DNA from: UBA6059 sp040222235
GTDB lineage: Bacteria > Bacteroidota > Bacteroidia > Cytophagales > Cyclobacteriaceae
Direction of reading: 5' to 3'
DNA: 64,000 nt
Assembly (NCBI GenBank): GCA_040222235.1
Contig: JAVKDO010000116.1
Location: 48,021 to 112,020, forward strand
Part shown: positions 15,849 through 24,493 of the stretch, piece by piece
How the letters are laid out: each line of letters opens with the position of its first letter
Numbering within the stretch: position 1 is the first letter of the stretch
Notes under the pieces: model-generated
Database searches by the model: none
What the model saw: only the letters and a program-made list of their open reading frames with translations
What the model was told of the DNA's origin: nothing
Program-made: the position numbers and the translations under genes

Positions 15849-16903
15849 TTTCTCATATTGGCGAGTTTCGGCACATCCACTAAAGTGATGTTACTCGCCT
15901 TGATAGAAATCAGGCCTTCTTCTTTGAAATCTGACAATGTCCTAATGACCGACTCTGGTGAGGTACCTACAATATTGGCTAGGTCTTCACGGCTTATGCT
16001 GATATTGAAGTTTCCGTCGCTATCCTCTTCAAATTTATCCTTTAAAAAAATCAAGGCTTCAGCCACCCTCTTACGCACTGAGTTGTAAGCGAGCTTAAGT
16101 AGACGCTCTTCAATCTCGATCAGGTTGTTGGACATCATCTTGATGAAGCGGTTGGAAACATCTCGATTACTATTGATCAGTTTGAAAAAATCCTGCTTAG
16201 GGATCATGCAGATTTCGGACTCCTCCATCGCCATGGCAGACTCGGTATAGTTCGTATCCTCCAATAGCGCCATATAGCCGATGAAGTCACCTGCTTTGAA
16301 AAGGCCGGTGATATATTCCTTGCCGTCATTGTTAGTCTTGTAGGTTTTGACCTTACCAGAATTGATGAAGAAAAGTCCGTGCGGCAGATTACTCTCATAA
16401 AATATCACTTCCTTCTTTTTGAATCGGCGGACAGTGCGGTCTGATGAAAGCTGGTTGAGCTCATTTAGCCCACGTGCATCATCAATGAACTCATTCAATC
16501 CAATGAGGTCTGGACTAAACTCTTTCTTCGCAATACTGTGCTTTTTAAGTCTCAGCTCTATGGCATCCAGCAGCTCTACATCATCGAAAGGCTTGGTGAG
16601 ATAGTCATCAGCACCCATCCGCATTCCCTTTCGGAAATCCTCCTTCTCCGTTTTGGCGGTAAGAAAGATGAATGGAATATTCGATGTGTTGGGCAACTTG
16701 CTCAACACTCTAAGGACTCCATAGCCATCAAGCTCCGGCATCATAATATCACATATGATCAAATCTGGATATTCTTTCTTTGCCGCTTCGATACCCTGCT
16801 TACCATTAGAAGCAGTAATTACTTCGTAGTTAGACAACTCAAGAATCTCGGCTGTATTCTCGCGCATCTCTATATTATCTTCGACTAACAGGATCTTCTT
16901 CAT
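15845..16903 (-). CDS. Response regulator with CRP/FNR-type output (receiver, cNMP-like domain, HTH)
   Basis: This 352-residue protein has a receiver domain at 1-120 with phospho-acceptor D52 (IICDIMMPE) and the KPF motif, a cyclic-nucleotide-binding-like beta-roll at about 150-260, and a Crp-type helix-turn-helix at about 275-345 (SISREDLANIVGTSPESVIRTL). It is a transcription factor driven by phosphorylation rather than, or as well as, ligand. Its start overlaps the end of the receiver-PAS kinase gene by four bases (ATGA), so it is the last gene of the relay operon. The combination recalls FixJ plus FixK fused into one protein. Confidence 0.9.
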   Translation of the reverse strand: MKKILLVEDNIEMRENTAEILELSNYEVITASNGKQGIEAAKKEYPDLIICDIMMPELDGYGVLRVLSKLPNTSNIPFIFLTAKTEKEDFRKGMRMGADDYLTKPFDDVELLDAIELRLKKHSIAKKEFSPDLIGLNEFIDDARGLNELNQLSSDRTVRRFKKKEVIFYESNLPHGLFFINSGKVKTYKTNNDGKEYITGLFKAGDFIGYMALLEDTNYTESAMAMEESEICMIPKQDFFKLINSNRDVSNRFIKMMSNNLIEIEERLLKLAYNSVRKRVAEALIFLKDKFEEDSDGNFNISISREDLANIVGTSPESVIRTLSDFKEEGLISIKASNITLVDVPKLANMRN

Positions 16904-18465
16904 CTTGAGCTTTTATTAAGAGGTAATTTTACAAAAAATTCCGTGCCCTTTCCTTCCTCACTGGTAAATTCTATTTCACCGTTCATGAGCTCGGCATACC
17001 TTTTCACGATATTGAGGCCCAGTCCAGTACCCTGAATATTCACTGCATTGTGAGCACGGAAGAATCTTTCAAAAATATGCTGAACATCCGCCTTGGGAAT
17101 ACCTATTCCCTCATCTTTTACGTGAATGGCCAGTTCATCTTGCGTACAACGTGTCGTTAGCGTAATGGTGCAGTCCTCTTCTGAATACTTAATCGCATTG
17201 GAGAGTAAGTTAATCATAATGTTGAGCGACATCTGCTTATCCAAGTACAGTAACGGATCTCCGCAATCATGGATATAATCAATTTTCTGACCTGGTTTCA
17301 ATAGGGGGCGAACACCCGATATGGCTTCTCCGGCCAGTAGCTCAATATCAAATTGAGAGAATTCACTAGAAATTCTGCCTTCTTCCAACCGACCCATTGA
17401 CAAGAAGTCATTGAGAATCTGGTTGAGGTTATTGACCGAAGACTTGATACGTTGAATATGTTTTCCCGTCTTGGTCTTGTCAAAATTATCTCCATCAATA
17501 TATCTTCCCAGCAGGGACACAGAAGAAAGAATCGTACTCAAGGGTGTTCTGAATTCATGAGATGCAGTCGTCACGAAACGCGACTTCAGTTCTCCCAGCT
17601 GCTTCTCTTTTTCGAGCGACTTACGGATTTCCTTCTCTGCTATTTTCTGATGAGTAATATTTTTGGACACAACCAACACTTGATTGATTGTCCCATCATC
17701 TTCATGTAAGGGTACAGCACTCAGTTCGTAATGCAAGTTATTGGCGGTAGCGTACTCAAGTGTAATGCTTTCTCCATCAAATGAGCGCTGTAGGTTCTTA
17801 GTCAGTAAGTCAAGCTGAGCACCACTGATCACATCTGATATATTCTTGCCCACCAGTTCCTCAGTGCTAAAGCCGAGTAACTCCAAATCCTTTCCATCAA
17901 CAAACACGTAGTTTAGCTCTCGATCAAAAACGTTGATAATTCCATCTGGGAAGTTTCTGGCAATAGTAATGTAAAGCCGTTGGCTCTCTTTCAGCGCTTC
18001 ATTGGTGACGGCCAGTGCTTTTGTTCTCTCTGCTACACGCTCCTCCAGTTTTTCATTGAGTTGACGGATCTGCTCTAGGGTTCGCATGTGCTGGATACCA
18101 TATCGAATGGATCGCTCAAGGTCACTTGGATTAATCACCCCCTTTACCACATAATCAACAGCACCGGCTTTTCGTGCTTGTTCGTCGATTTCTTGGTCGC
18201 CTTGACCGGTCAACAAGATGAAGGGTTTGGAAGATCCTTCATCCATTGCCGTTTTGACTAGTTCTAAACCGCTATCTGGTCCAAGACGATAATCTACCAA
18301 GTAGACATCATACTTGTCCTTTTTTATTTCTTCAGATGCCTCGGCATAGTTATCAATCCAGTCAAGTCCATATTTCCGATTCGGAAAATCATTGATGAGA
18401 TCTCTAGTGATGAGATAGTCTTCCTCATCATCATCCACCAGCAGTATTTTGACTTTATCCACCAA
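16900..18465 (-). CDS. Hybrid sensor: receiver-PAS-histidine kinase
   Basis: This 521-residue cytosolic protein has an N-terminal receiver (acceptor D58 in YLVDYRLG), a short coiled coil at about 130-165, a PAS domain at about 165-275, a HisKA dimerisation helix with the phospho-His in ATSHEFRTP context (H303) and a full HATPase domain (NAIKYS, DEGIGIP, GTGLGLNI). The start is non-ATG: TTG at 18465 directly after the upstream stop, or GTG at 18462. It is the third gene of the relay. A receiver ahead of a kinase suggests its activity is set by the upstream kinase and Rcp1-like protein. Confidence 0.88.
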   Translation of the reverse strand: MVDKVKILLVDDDEEDYLITRDLINDFPNRKYGLDWIDNYAEASEEIKKDKYDVYLVDYRLGPDSGLELVKTAMDEGSSKPFILLTGQGDQEIDEQARKAGAVDYVVKGVINPSDLERSIRYGIQHMRTLEQIRQLNEKLEERVAERTKALAVTNEALKESQRLYITIARNFPDGIINVFDRELNYVFVDGKDLELLGFSTEELVGKNISDVISGAQLDLLTKNLQRSFDGESITLEYATANNLHYELSAVPLHEDDGTINQVLVVSKNITHQKIAEKEIRKSLEKEKQLGELKSRFVTTASHEFRTPLSTILSSVSLLGRYIDGDNFDKTKTGKHIQRIKSSVNNLNQILNDFLSMGRLEEGRISSEFSQFDIELLAGEAISGVRPLLKPGQKIDYIHDCGDPLLYLDKQMSLNIMINLLSNAIKYSEEDCTITLTTRCTQDELAIHVKDEGIGIPKADVQHIFERFFRAHNAVNIQGTGLGLNIVKRYAELMNGEIEFTSEEGKGTEFFVKLPLNKSSR

Positions 18466-18930
18466 TTAGTTGAGGTTGGCATCTAGTGGTGGTAACTCTA
18501 CGATCTCAAACCAATATTTGCTCAGTGTTCTCATTATTTCCACAAGAGCATCAAAGGTGACGGGCTTTGTAATGAAAGAATTCACACCCAAATTATAAGA
18601 TCTCACAACATCCTCTTCTGCCTTTGATGTTGTTAGTATCACAATAGGAATTAGCCGTAAGCTTTCATCAAGCTTGATTTCCTTTAATGCCTCACGGCCA
18701 TCCTTCTTTGGCATATTGAGATCAAGTAGGATCAAGCCCGGACGAGGATATTTTTCAGAATCGGAAAAGCGATTTTTATTCTTAAGGTAATCGAGTAGCT
18801 CCTCACCATCTTCGACAAACTGCAGGTCGTTTGTCAACCTGTTTTCCTCTAGCGCATCCTTGGCCAGCATCCTGTCCTCAGGATCATCGTCCGCTATGAG
18901 GATGACCACCGCACTTTTCTTACTAGTCAT
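18466..18930 (-). CDS. Single-domain Rcp1-like response regulator
   Basis: The start at 18930 (MTSKKSAVVILIADDDPED) overlaps the kinase stop by eight bases; an in-frame ATG at 19002 would lie well inside the kinase gene. The 154-residue protein is a lone receiver of the Rcp1 type found with phytochrome- and PAS-linked kinases, with acidic DDD near residue 14, acceptor D70 (LILLDLNMP), and the late Thr and Lys (ILTTS, TKP). It has no output domain and is probably a phosphate shuttle between the two kinases. Confidence 0.9.
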   Translation of the reverse strand: MTSKKSAVVILIADDDPEDRMLAKDALEENRLTNDLQFVEDGEELLDYLKNKNRFSDSEKYPRPGLILLDLNMPKKDGREALKEIKLDESLRLIPIVILTTSKAEEDVVRSYNLGVNSFITKPVTFDALVEIMRTLSKYWFEIVELPPLDANLN

Positions 18931-20083
18931 GATTCTGGGTTTTTTCTGGTGTTTGCTGCTTCGATAACGTGATAACAAAAGTGGCTCCTTGGCCAACTTC
19001 ACTGTTGGCTGTAATCATTCCGCCATGTCGGTTAGCAATCTTCTTACATATCGCCAACCCAATGCCGCTTCCTTCATATTTATGTCCTGAGAGTCTCTGG
19101 AAAATGTGAAAGATGCGATCAAGATACTTTGTGTCAAACCCAATTCCATTATCCGAAATAGAAACTTCTATCATCTCGTCCCCTGGAGTTGATGAAAGGT
19201 GTTTAGTCTTATTGAATTCGCGCGCGGTAATGTCAAGCTGCGGCTTCACATCCTCCTTTGAAAACTTGAGCGCGTTGTGAATTAGGTTTTGAAAAAGCTG
19301 TCTGATTTGGGTGTCGTCTCCTTCAATGGTGGGAAGATGGGATACATTGATGGTGGCCTCTTTCTGTTCTATCAAAATCTCCAAATCCGATAGTACTTCA
19401 GCAACAGTTACATTCAAATCTATTGGTTGAAAAGGTCTGGCTTTTGTGGTAACCCTAGAAAAGGACAGAAGGTCGTTGATCAACGTCTGCATTCTTGAAG
19501 AAGCATTTAGCATTCTTTGCAAATACTCTTGACCTTGCTCAGATAGCTTATCGTTTTCCTTTCTAAGGATACGATCACCAAATGCCTGAATCTTGCGAAG
19601 CGGCTCTTGAAGATCATGTGAACTCACGTACGCAAAATCTTGAAGTTCGCGATTACTTCTTTCCAATTCCGCAGCGTACCTCCGAAGTTTTTCTTGTGAT
19701 AATTTGAGCTCTGAGATATCATGTATAACACCAACGAAAATGGTCTCCCCTTGAAGTTCAACCTCTGTTACCCCGAGATAGAACGGGAACTTTGAACCAT
19801 CCTTTCTCTTGCCCGTCACTTCTCTACCAATGCCAATGATTTTTGGATCACGGGTATGTTTATAATTGTTGATGTAGGAGTCGTGACGTGATTTATCCGG
19901 CTCTGGCATGAGGAGACTAACATTTTGATTGAGCATCTCCGCCTCTTCATAGCCAAACAGCCGAATCGCAGATGGGTTCGCCGATTCTATTAGTCCATGA
20001 TCATTAATCGTAATTACTCCATCAATGGCACTATCAATGATTGCCTGTAGTCTCTGCTCGTTACTCGAATGTGCGGTCGCCAT
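18923..20083 (-). CDS. FixL-like PAS histidine kinase
   Basis: This 386-residue soluble kinase has a PAS domain at 5-125 very like that of rhizobial FixL, including MPEPDKSRHDSYINNY and IIGIGREVTG. The His matching the FixL haem ligand (H67) and the Arg matching the distal oxygen-sensing Arg (R87) are kept, while the position of the second His is Lys (K81). HisKA follows with H156 (VSSHDLQEPLRK) and then a HATPase domain (NALKFS, DNGIGF, GSGIGLAI). Haem binding cannot be read from sequence alone, since non-haem PAS domains share this region. It is the first gene of the relay operon. Confidence 0.88.
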   Translation of the reverse strand: MATAHSSNEQRLQAIIDSAIDGVITINDHGLIESANPSAIRLFGYEEAEMLNQNVSLLMPEPDKSRHDSYINNYKHTRDPKIIGIGREVTGKRKDGSKFPFYLGVTEVELQGETIFVGVIHDISELKLSQEKLRRYAAELERSNRELQDFAYVSSHDLQEPLRKIQAFGDRILRKENDKLSEQGQEYLQRMLNASSRMQTLINDLLSFSRVTTKARPFQPIDLNVTVAEVLSDLEILIEQKEATINVSHLPTIEGDDTQIRQLFQNLIHNALKFSKEDVKPQLDITAREFNKTKHLSSTPGDEMIEVSISDNGIGFDTKYLDRIFHIFQRLSGHKYEGSGIGLAICKKIANRHGGMITANSEVGQGATFVITLSKQQTPEKTQNHD

Positions 20084-20092
20084 AAGTATTGC

Positions 20093-20135
20093 CCGTTATC
20101 TTCATTGGTGACTTTACTAGCATTGAAGATAACGG
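20093..20135. promoter_or_regulatory. 12-bp inverted repeat upstream of the relay operon
   Basis: CCGTTATCTTCA (20093-20104) and TGAAGATAACGG (20124-20135) are perfect inverted arms with a 19-base loop, starting nine bases before the kinase ATG on the minus strand. They could form a leader hairpin or an operator. The rest of 20084-20255 shows nothing else clear. Confidence 0.55.
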
Positions 20136-20255
20136 AAAAGTAGTTTCAGGTTCAAAAGTACCGTGAGGTTTTCTGCAAGATCATGGTCGTTTTCACCAAC
20201 TGATATGATCATTGATCCTTTTGCAAGGTAGTAGATTCCGACAAATCTGTTCAAC

Positions 20256-20281
20256 AAAAAAGGCTTCCGAAGAAGCCTTTA
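20256..20281 (-). terminator. Rho-independent terminator of the fad operon
   Basis: Nine-base arms (20259-20267 and 20272-20280) with a CGAA loop are followed on the minus strand by a T-run. It lies about 25 bases after the thiolase stop. Confidence 0.85.
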
Positions 20282-20303
20282 TCAAATCTGATTTCTAAAA
20301 TCG

Positions 20304-21479
20304 TTAGTTAAGGAATTCATAAATTCCGGCAACTCCTTGACCGCCACCGACACATGCAGTCACCATCCCATATTTCTGTTTTCTTCTTCTCATCTCATTG
20401 AAGAGTTGAATTGAAAGTTTAGCGCCTGTACATCCGAGTGGATGGCCTAACGCAACCGCTCCACCATTGACATTGACCAATTCTGGATTTACATCCAAGC
20501 CTTTCATGACAGCCAATGATTGTGCTGCAAAAGCTTCATTCAATTCGATCTGCTCTATATCTGCCAATTTCAGTCCGGCCTGCTTCAGCGCTTTCGGCAC
20601 AGCGGCTACAGGTCCGATACCCATGATCCTCGGATCTACACCAGCAGCACTGTAGGACACCATTCTCGCGATTGGCTTTAGCCCATACTTGTTGACCATT
20701 TTCTCTGACATGACCATGACGAAGGCTGCTCCGTCAGAAGTCTGCGAAGAGTTGCCGGCTGTAACTTGACCACCAGCTCTGAATACTGGTCGCAATCTTC
20801 CGAGCACATCTTTGGATGTATCTGCTCTTGGCCCTTCATCGGTATCTACTACAAATTCACGAGTCGCTTTTTTGCCCTGCTCATTGACATACGTTTCGGA
20901 TACGGTGATAGGTACAATCTCGTCTTTGAATCTGCCGGCTTCAATGGCGGCTATTGCTTTCTGATGTGAGTTGTAGGAAAACTCATCAGCGTCTTCTCGC
21001 TTGATGTCATAATCCTTCGCCAATTCTTCAGCCGTTAGTCCCATACCCAGATAATACTCCGGATGGGAATGAGCTATCTTCCAGTTGAGTGCGGTCTTGT
21101 ATCCCATAGTCGGCACCATCGACATGGATTCTGCTCCTCCTGCTATTATACAATCAGCCGTACCCGAATGAATTCGAGCACTTGCCAAGTGGATCGCTTC
21201 TATACCTGATCCGCAATATCTGTTAATGATCATACCGGGTACTTCTTGAGGTAGTGAAAGCAATGAAATCATTCTACCCATCTGCATGCCTTGCTCCGCT
21301 TCCGGCACAGCATTACCCACAATCAAGTCATCGACTTCCTTGGCGTCAAAATTCTCGATAGATCCAGTCAAGTGTTGTATCACTTCAGCAGCCAGATCAT
21401 CTGGACGTGTAAATCTAAAACCTCCACGATTGGCCTTGCCAACCGCTGTTCTATATCCTTTTACAATATATGCATCCAT
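20304..21479 (-). CDS. fadA: Acetyl-CoA acyltransferase (3-ketoacyl-CoA thiolase)
   Basis: This 391-residue enzyme catalyses the last step of fatty-acid beta-oxidation, cleaving 3-ketoacyl-CoA with CoA to give acetyl-CoA. The active-site Cys is C89 (INRYCGSGIEAI). The NEAFAAQ, GHPLGCTGA and CVGGGQG motifs supply the remaining catalytic His and Cys. The length is typical. It follows the FadN-like gene by about 31 bases in the same direction and ends at a strong terminator, so it is the last gene of the operon. Confidence 0.94.
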   Translation of the reverse strand: MDAYIVKGYRTAVGKANRGGFRFTRPDDLAAEVIQHLTGSIENFDAKEVDDLIVGNAVPEAEQGMQMGRMISLLSLPQEVPGMIINRYCGSGIEAIHLASARIHSGTADCIIAGGAESMSMVPTMGYKTALNWKIAHSHPEYYLGMGLTAEELAKDYDIKREDADEFSYNSHQKAIAAIEAGRFKDEIVPITVSETYVNEQGKKATREFVVDTDEGPRADTSKDVLGRLRPVFRAGGQVTAGNSSQTSDGAAFVMVMSEKMVNKYGLKPIARMVSYSAAGVDPRIMGIGPVAAVPKALKQAGLKLADIEQIELNEAFAAQSLAVMKGLDVNPELVNVNGGAVALGHPLGCTGAKLSIQLFNEMRRRKQKYGMVTACVGGGQGVAGIYEFLN

Positions 21480-21510
21480 AATTTTCTTCTTATTCGGTTA
21501 ATAACAACAA

Positions 21511-23913
21511 CTAGTTTCTCAATGGTTTCCCTTTGAAAAGAATACTGTGAATTCGCTCGAGTGTTTTTTGCTCTCCTGTCAAACTCAAGAACGCTTCGCG
21601 CTCAAGATCAAGGAGATATTGCTCGGATACCATTGTCGGATAAGAGAGGTCTCCGCCATTCATTACCCATGAGATTTTCTGAGCAATCTTCATATCATGG
21701 TCACTGATATAATGACCAAATTTCATTCCTGCGATTCCCGCTTCGAAGATGGCCAAGCCAGCTTTGCCTTGCACTTTGATATCTGTCCGCTGTATTGGCT
21801 GGCTATAACCTGCAGCGACCAGATCAAGTACAGTCTTTTTGGCATCCGCCAATAACCTTGCACGGTTAAGTGTGAACTGATCCTCCGACCTAAGGAAATT
21901 GAGGTCTTGTGCTTCCATAGCTGAAGTCGACACTTTCGCGGTAGCAATATTCATAAAGAATTCCTGCAAAATATTAAGCTCAGGGTCTCCCTTTTGATAC
22001 ATATCAGAAGCGCGGAGGGTAAGTTCTTTGGTACCACCTCCGCCGGGGAGCAATCCAACGCCGACTTCCACAAGACCCATGTAAGTCTCCGTGTGTGCCT
22101 GGATCCTATCGCAATGCATAGAAAGCTCACAACCACCACCCAATGCCATGCCTGAAGTAGCCGCAACTACCGGAATTGAACTAAAGCGTGCACGCATCAT
22201 CGTATCTTGGAATTGACGAATCATCAATTCTACTTCGTCAAACTCCTGATCACCAGCATACATGAAGAGCATGGCTAGATTCGCACCCGCAGAGAAGTTT
22301 TGTCCTTCATTGCCAATAACCAATCCGCTGAAATCTTTCTCCGCCATGCTGATGGCAGTGTTGATGCCTTCTACCACTTCCGCTCCCAGTGAATTCATCT
22401 TGGTGTGGAACTCAAGGTTGAGGACTCCATCTCCAATGTCATACAATGTGGTGCCAGCATTTTGCCATACGACATTGTTTTCTTTGAATGCGTCGAGTAG
22501 GATCAGGCCTTCCGTACCCGGAATGGTCTTGTAGCTCTTTGATGGAATATCGTAGTACTGTCGCTGGCCTTTCTCGAATTTGTAGAAATTGGTGTGTCCA
22601 GCAGCTAGCATTTCCTGAACCCATGATGCTGGTGTATGTCCAGCAGCTTTCATTTTTTCGGCAGTATCTGCTACCCCGAGCACATCCCAAACCTCGAATG
22701 GGCCCAGTTCCCATCCAAAGCCGGATGATACAGCCTGATCAATTCGGTATAACTCATCTGATATCTCGGGCATGCGCTTCGAGCAATACCTGAACATATC
22801 GTAGAATGTAGCTCTGTAGAATTCTCCAGACTTATCATCGAAGTTGACCAACACAGGGATACGCTCCTTGAGGTTGTCAATGCTTTTAGCTGCTTCGAGG
22901 GACATAAAGAATGGCTTTTTCATCGGGCCATACTCGTAGGTCTTGAGATCAAGCTCGAGTATTTCTTTCTTACCAGAAGCATCTACCGTCTTCTTGAAGT
23001 AGCCCTGTTTAGTTTTATCTCCCCACCATTTTCGGTCGTACAATTCTTGCACGATTCCTGGCAGTTTGAATTTATCCCTTGACTCATCTTTTGGCAGGCC
23101 TTCGTACAGGTTAGTCGATACTTTTACGGTAGTGTCAAGGCCCACAACATCCATTGTACGGAAAGTAGCCGACTTGGCTCGACCAATTAGCGGTCCTGTC
23201 AATTTATCCACTTCGCTCACCGTCATACCCATCGACTCGATCGTGTGCATGGCAGACATGATGGCGTAGATACCGATTCGGTTGGCAATGAATGCAGGCG
23301 TGTCTTTGCAAAGCACGGTCTCCTTACCAAGGAAGAGATCTCCGTAGTGCATCAAAAAGTCGACGACTTTCTGATCTGTTTTCGGTGTAGGAATAATCTC
23401 CAACAAACGCAGATATCTTGGAGGGTTGAAGAAGTGCGTACCACAGAAGTGCCTCTGGAAATCTTCGCTTCTGCCATCATTCATCAAATGAATGGGGATA
23501 CCCGAAGTATTGGAAGTGATGAGTGTACCTGGAGTCCTGTATTTTTCAACCTGCTCAAATACGATCTTCTTGATATCCAAGTTTTCAACGACCACCTCGA
23601 TTACCCAGTCACAATCCTTGATCTTAGGCATGTCGTCATCGAAATTCCCCAAGGAAACTCTTGAGGCGTATGACTTGCGGTACAACGACGCGGGTTTTGC
23701 TTTGAGCGTACCCTGAAAGGCATCATTCACGATTCGGTTGCGGACCAATTTGCTATCTAGCGTAAGGCCCTTCTTCGTCTCCGCTTCGGATAATTCTCTA
23801 GGTACGATATCGAGTAGCAATACCTCCACACCAATGTTGGCGAAGTGGCATGCAATACGCGATCCCATAATACCTGAGCCTAATACGGCGACTTTCTTGA
23901 TGGGTCTATTCAT
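21511..23913 (-). CDS. fadN: Fused 3-hydroxyacyl-CoA dehydrogenase/enoyl-CoA hydratase (FadN-type)
   Basis: This 800-residue bifunctional enzyme performs the hydration and NAD-dependent oxidation steps of beta-oxidation. The order is dehydrogenase first (Rossmann motif GSGIMGSRIACHFA at 12-25, then the C-terminal HCDH repeats) and crotonase second (GGGCELSMHCD and GLLPGGGGTKEL from about 590). This is the FadN arrangement rather than E. coli FadB, which has the hydratase first. It overlaps the MarR gene by four bases and precedes fadA, matching a fadN-fadA operon. No acyl-CoA dehydrogenase gene follows here. Confidence 0.92.
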   Translation of the reverse strand: MNRPIKKVAVLGSGIMGSRIACHFANIGVEVLLLDIVPRELSEAETKKGLTLDSKLVRNRIVNDAFQGTLKAKPASLYRKSYASRVSLGNFDDDMPKIKDCDWVIEVVVENLDIKKIVFEQVEKYRTPGTLITSNTSGIPIHLMNDGRSEDFQRHFCGTHFFNPPRYLRLLEIIPTPKTDQKVVDFLMHYGDLFLGKETVLCKDTPAFIANRIGIYAIMSAMHTIESMGMTVSEVDKLTGPLIGRAKSATFRTMDVVGLDTTVKVSTNLYEGLPKDESRDKFKLPGIVQELYDRKWWGDKTKQGYFKKTVDASGKKEILELDLKTYEYGPMKKPFFMSLEAAKSIDNLKERIPVLVNFDDKSGEFYRATFYDMFRYCSKRMPEISDELYRIDQAVSSGFGWELGPFEVWDVLGVADTAEKMKAAGHTPASWVQEMLAAGHTNFYKFEKGQRQYYDIPSKSYKTIPGTEGLILLDAFKENNVVWQNAGTTLYDIGDGVLNLEFHTKMNSLGAEVVEGINTAISMAEKDFSGLVIGNEGQNFSAGANLAMLFMYAGDQEFDEVELMIRQFQDTMMRARFSSIPVVAATSGMALGGGCELSMHCDRIQAHTETYMGLVEVGVGLLPGGGGTKELTLRASDMYQKGDPELNILQEFFMNIATAKVSTSAMEAQDLNFLRSEDQFTLNRARLLADAKKTVLDLVAAGYSQPIQRTDIKVQGKAGLAIFEAGIAGMKFGHYISDHDMKIAQKISWVMNGGDLSYPTMVSEQYLLDLEREAFLSLTGEQKTLERIHSILFKGKPLRN

Positions 23914-24383
23914 GATTTTTCCAGTGTATTAATTGTGGTTTCTAATTCTTGATAAATATTGCTTTGATCTATTATCAAATTGATTTGGCGTATAACGTTG
24001 AAAAATACGTCTAGCTGATCTTCAGGAATCTGAGCACGTATTTTCTTGTTGAAATCTTTGACCACACGGCGTGATACTTCTTTTTTGTATTTGCCCGATT
24101 CCGTTAGGAAGATTCTAACCGATCGACGATCGTTAGGGTCTTGTTGCTTGTAGATGAGCCCTTTTTCTTCCAGAGATTTGAGCATTCTGGTAAGCGATCG
24201 TGCTTCTAAGCCGAGTAGTGGAGCAATCTTGGTCGCAGGCGTGCCATTTTCAGAGTCTATGTTGATGAGTACAAATCCTGTGGATGCGGTGATATCAAAA
24301 GGTAGTCCTTGCTGATTGTACATCCTGGAAATGGCGTGCCAGGTGATCTTCACGTTGTAGTCAACAGTTTCTTCTTTCTTCAT
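23910..24383 (-). CDS. MarR-family regulator of the fad operon
   Basis: This 157-residue winged-helix protein has the MarR core, with the recognition helix around LEARSLTRMLKSLEEKGLI and the wing DPNDRRSVRIFLTESG. It is the first gene of the operon with fadN and fadA, overlapping fadN by ATGA, so it likely represses its own operon and responds to an acyl-CoA or fatty acid. Two palindromes and a good promoter are placed just upstream. Confidence 0.9.
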   Translation of the reverse strand: MKKEETVDYNVKITWHAISRMYNQQGLPFDITASTGFVLINIDSENGTPATKIAPLLGLEARSLTRMLKSLEEKGLIYKQQDPNDRRSVRIFLTESGKYKKEVSRRVVKDFNKKIRAQIPEDQLDVFFNVIRQINLIIDQSNIYQELETTINTLEKS

Positions 24384-24397
24384 AAGTCACTACTTTG

Positions 24398-24449
24398 ACC
24401 TCACACTGAGGTGGAATCAAAGATATACAAAATTTGTTATGCATGCATA
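24398..24449 (-). promoter_or_regulatory. fad operon promoter with two palindromic operator candidates
   Basis: The -7 box TATCTTTG lies on the minus strand at 24418-24425. A perfect 12-bp palindrome TATGCATGCATA (24438-24449) covers the -33 region. A second palindrome, ACCTCA-CAC-TGAGGT (24398-24412), lies at the predicted transcription start. Both positions suit repression by the MarR protein. Confidence 0.6.
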
Positions 24450-24493
24450 CTAATTCCGATGACCAGTAGGCGCATTATGCACTCAAGTTTGTA

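Noticed and set aside
18466..19002. Longer start (19002) for the Rcp1-like regulator
   Set aside because: The extra 24 residues are basic, lie inside the kinase gene and precede the natural receiver start at 18930.
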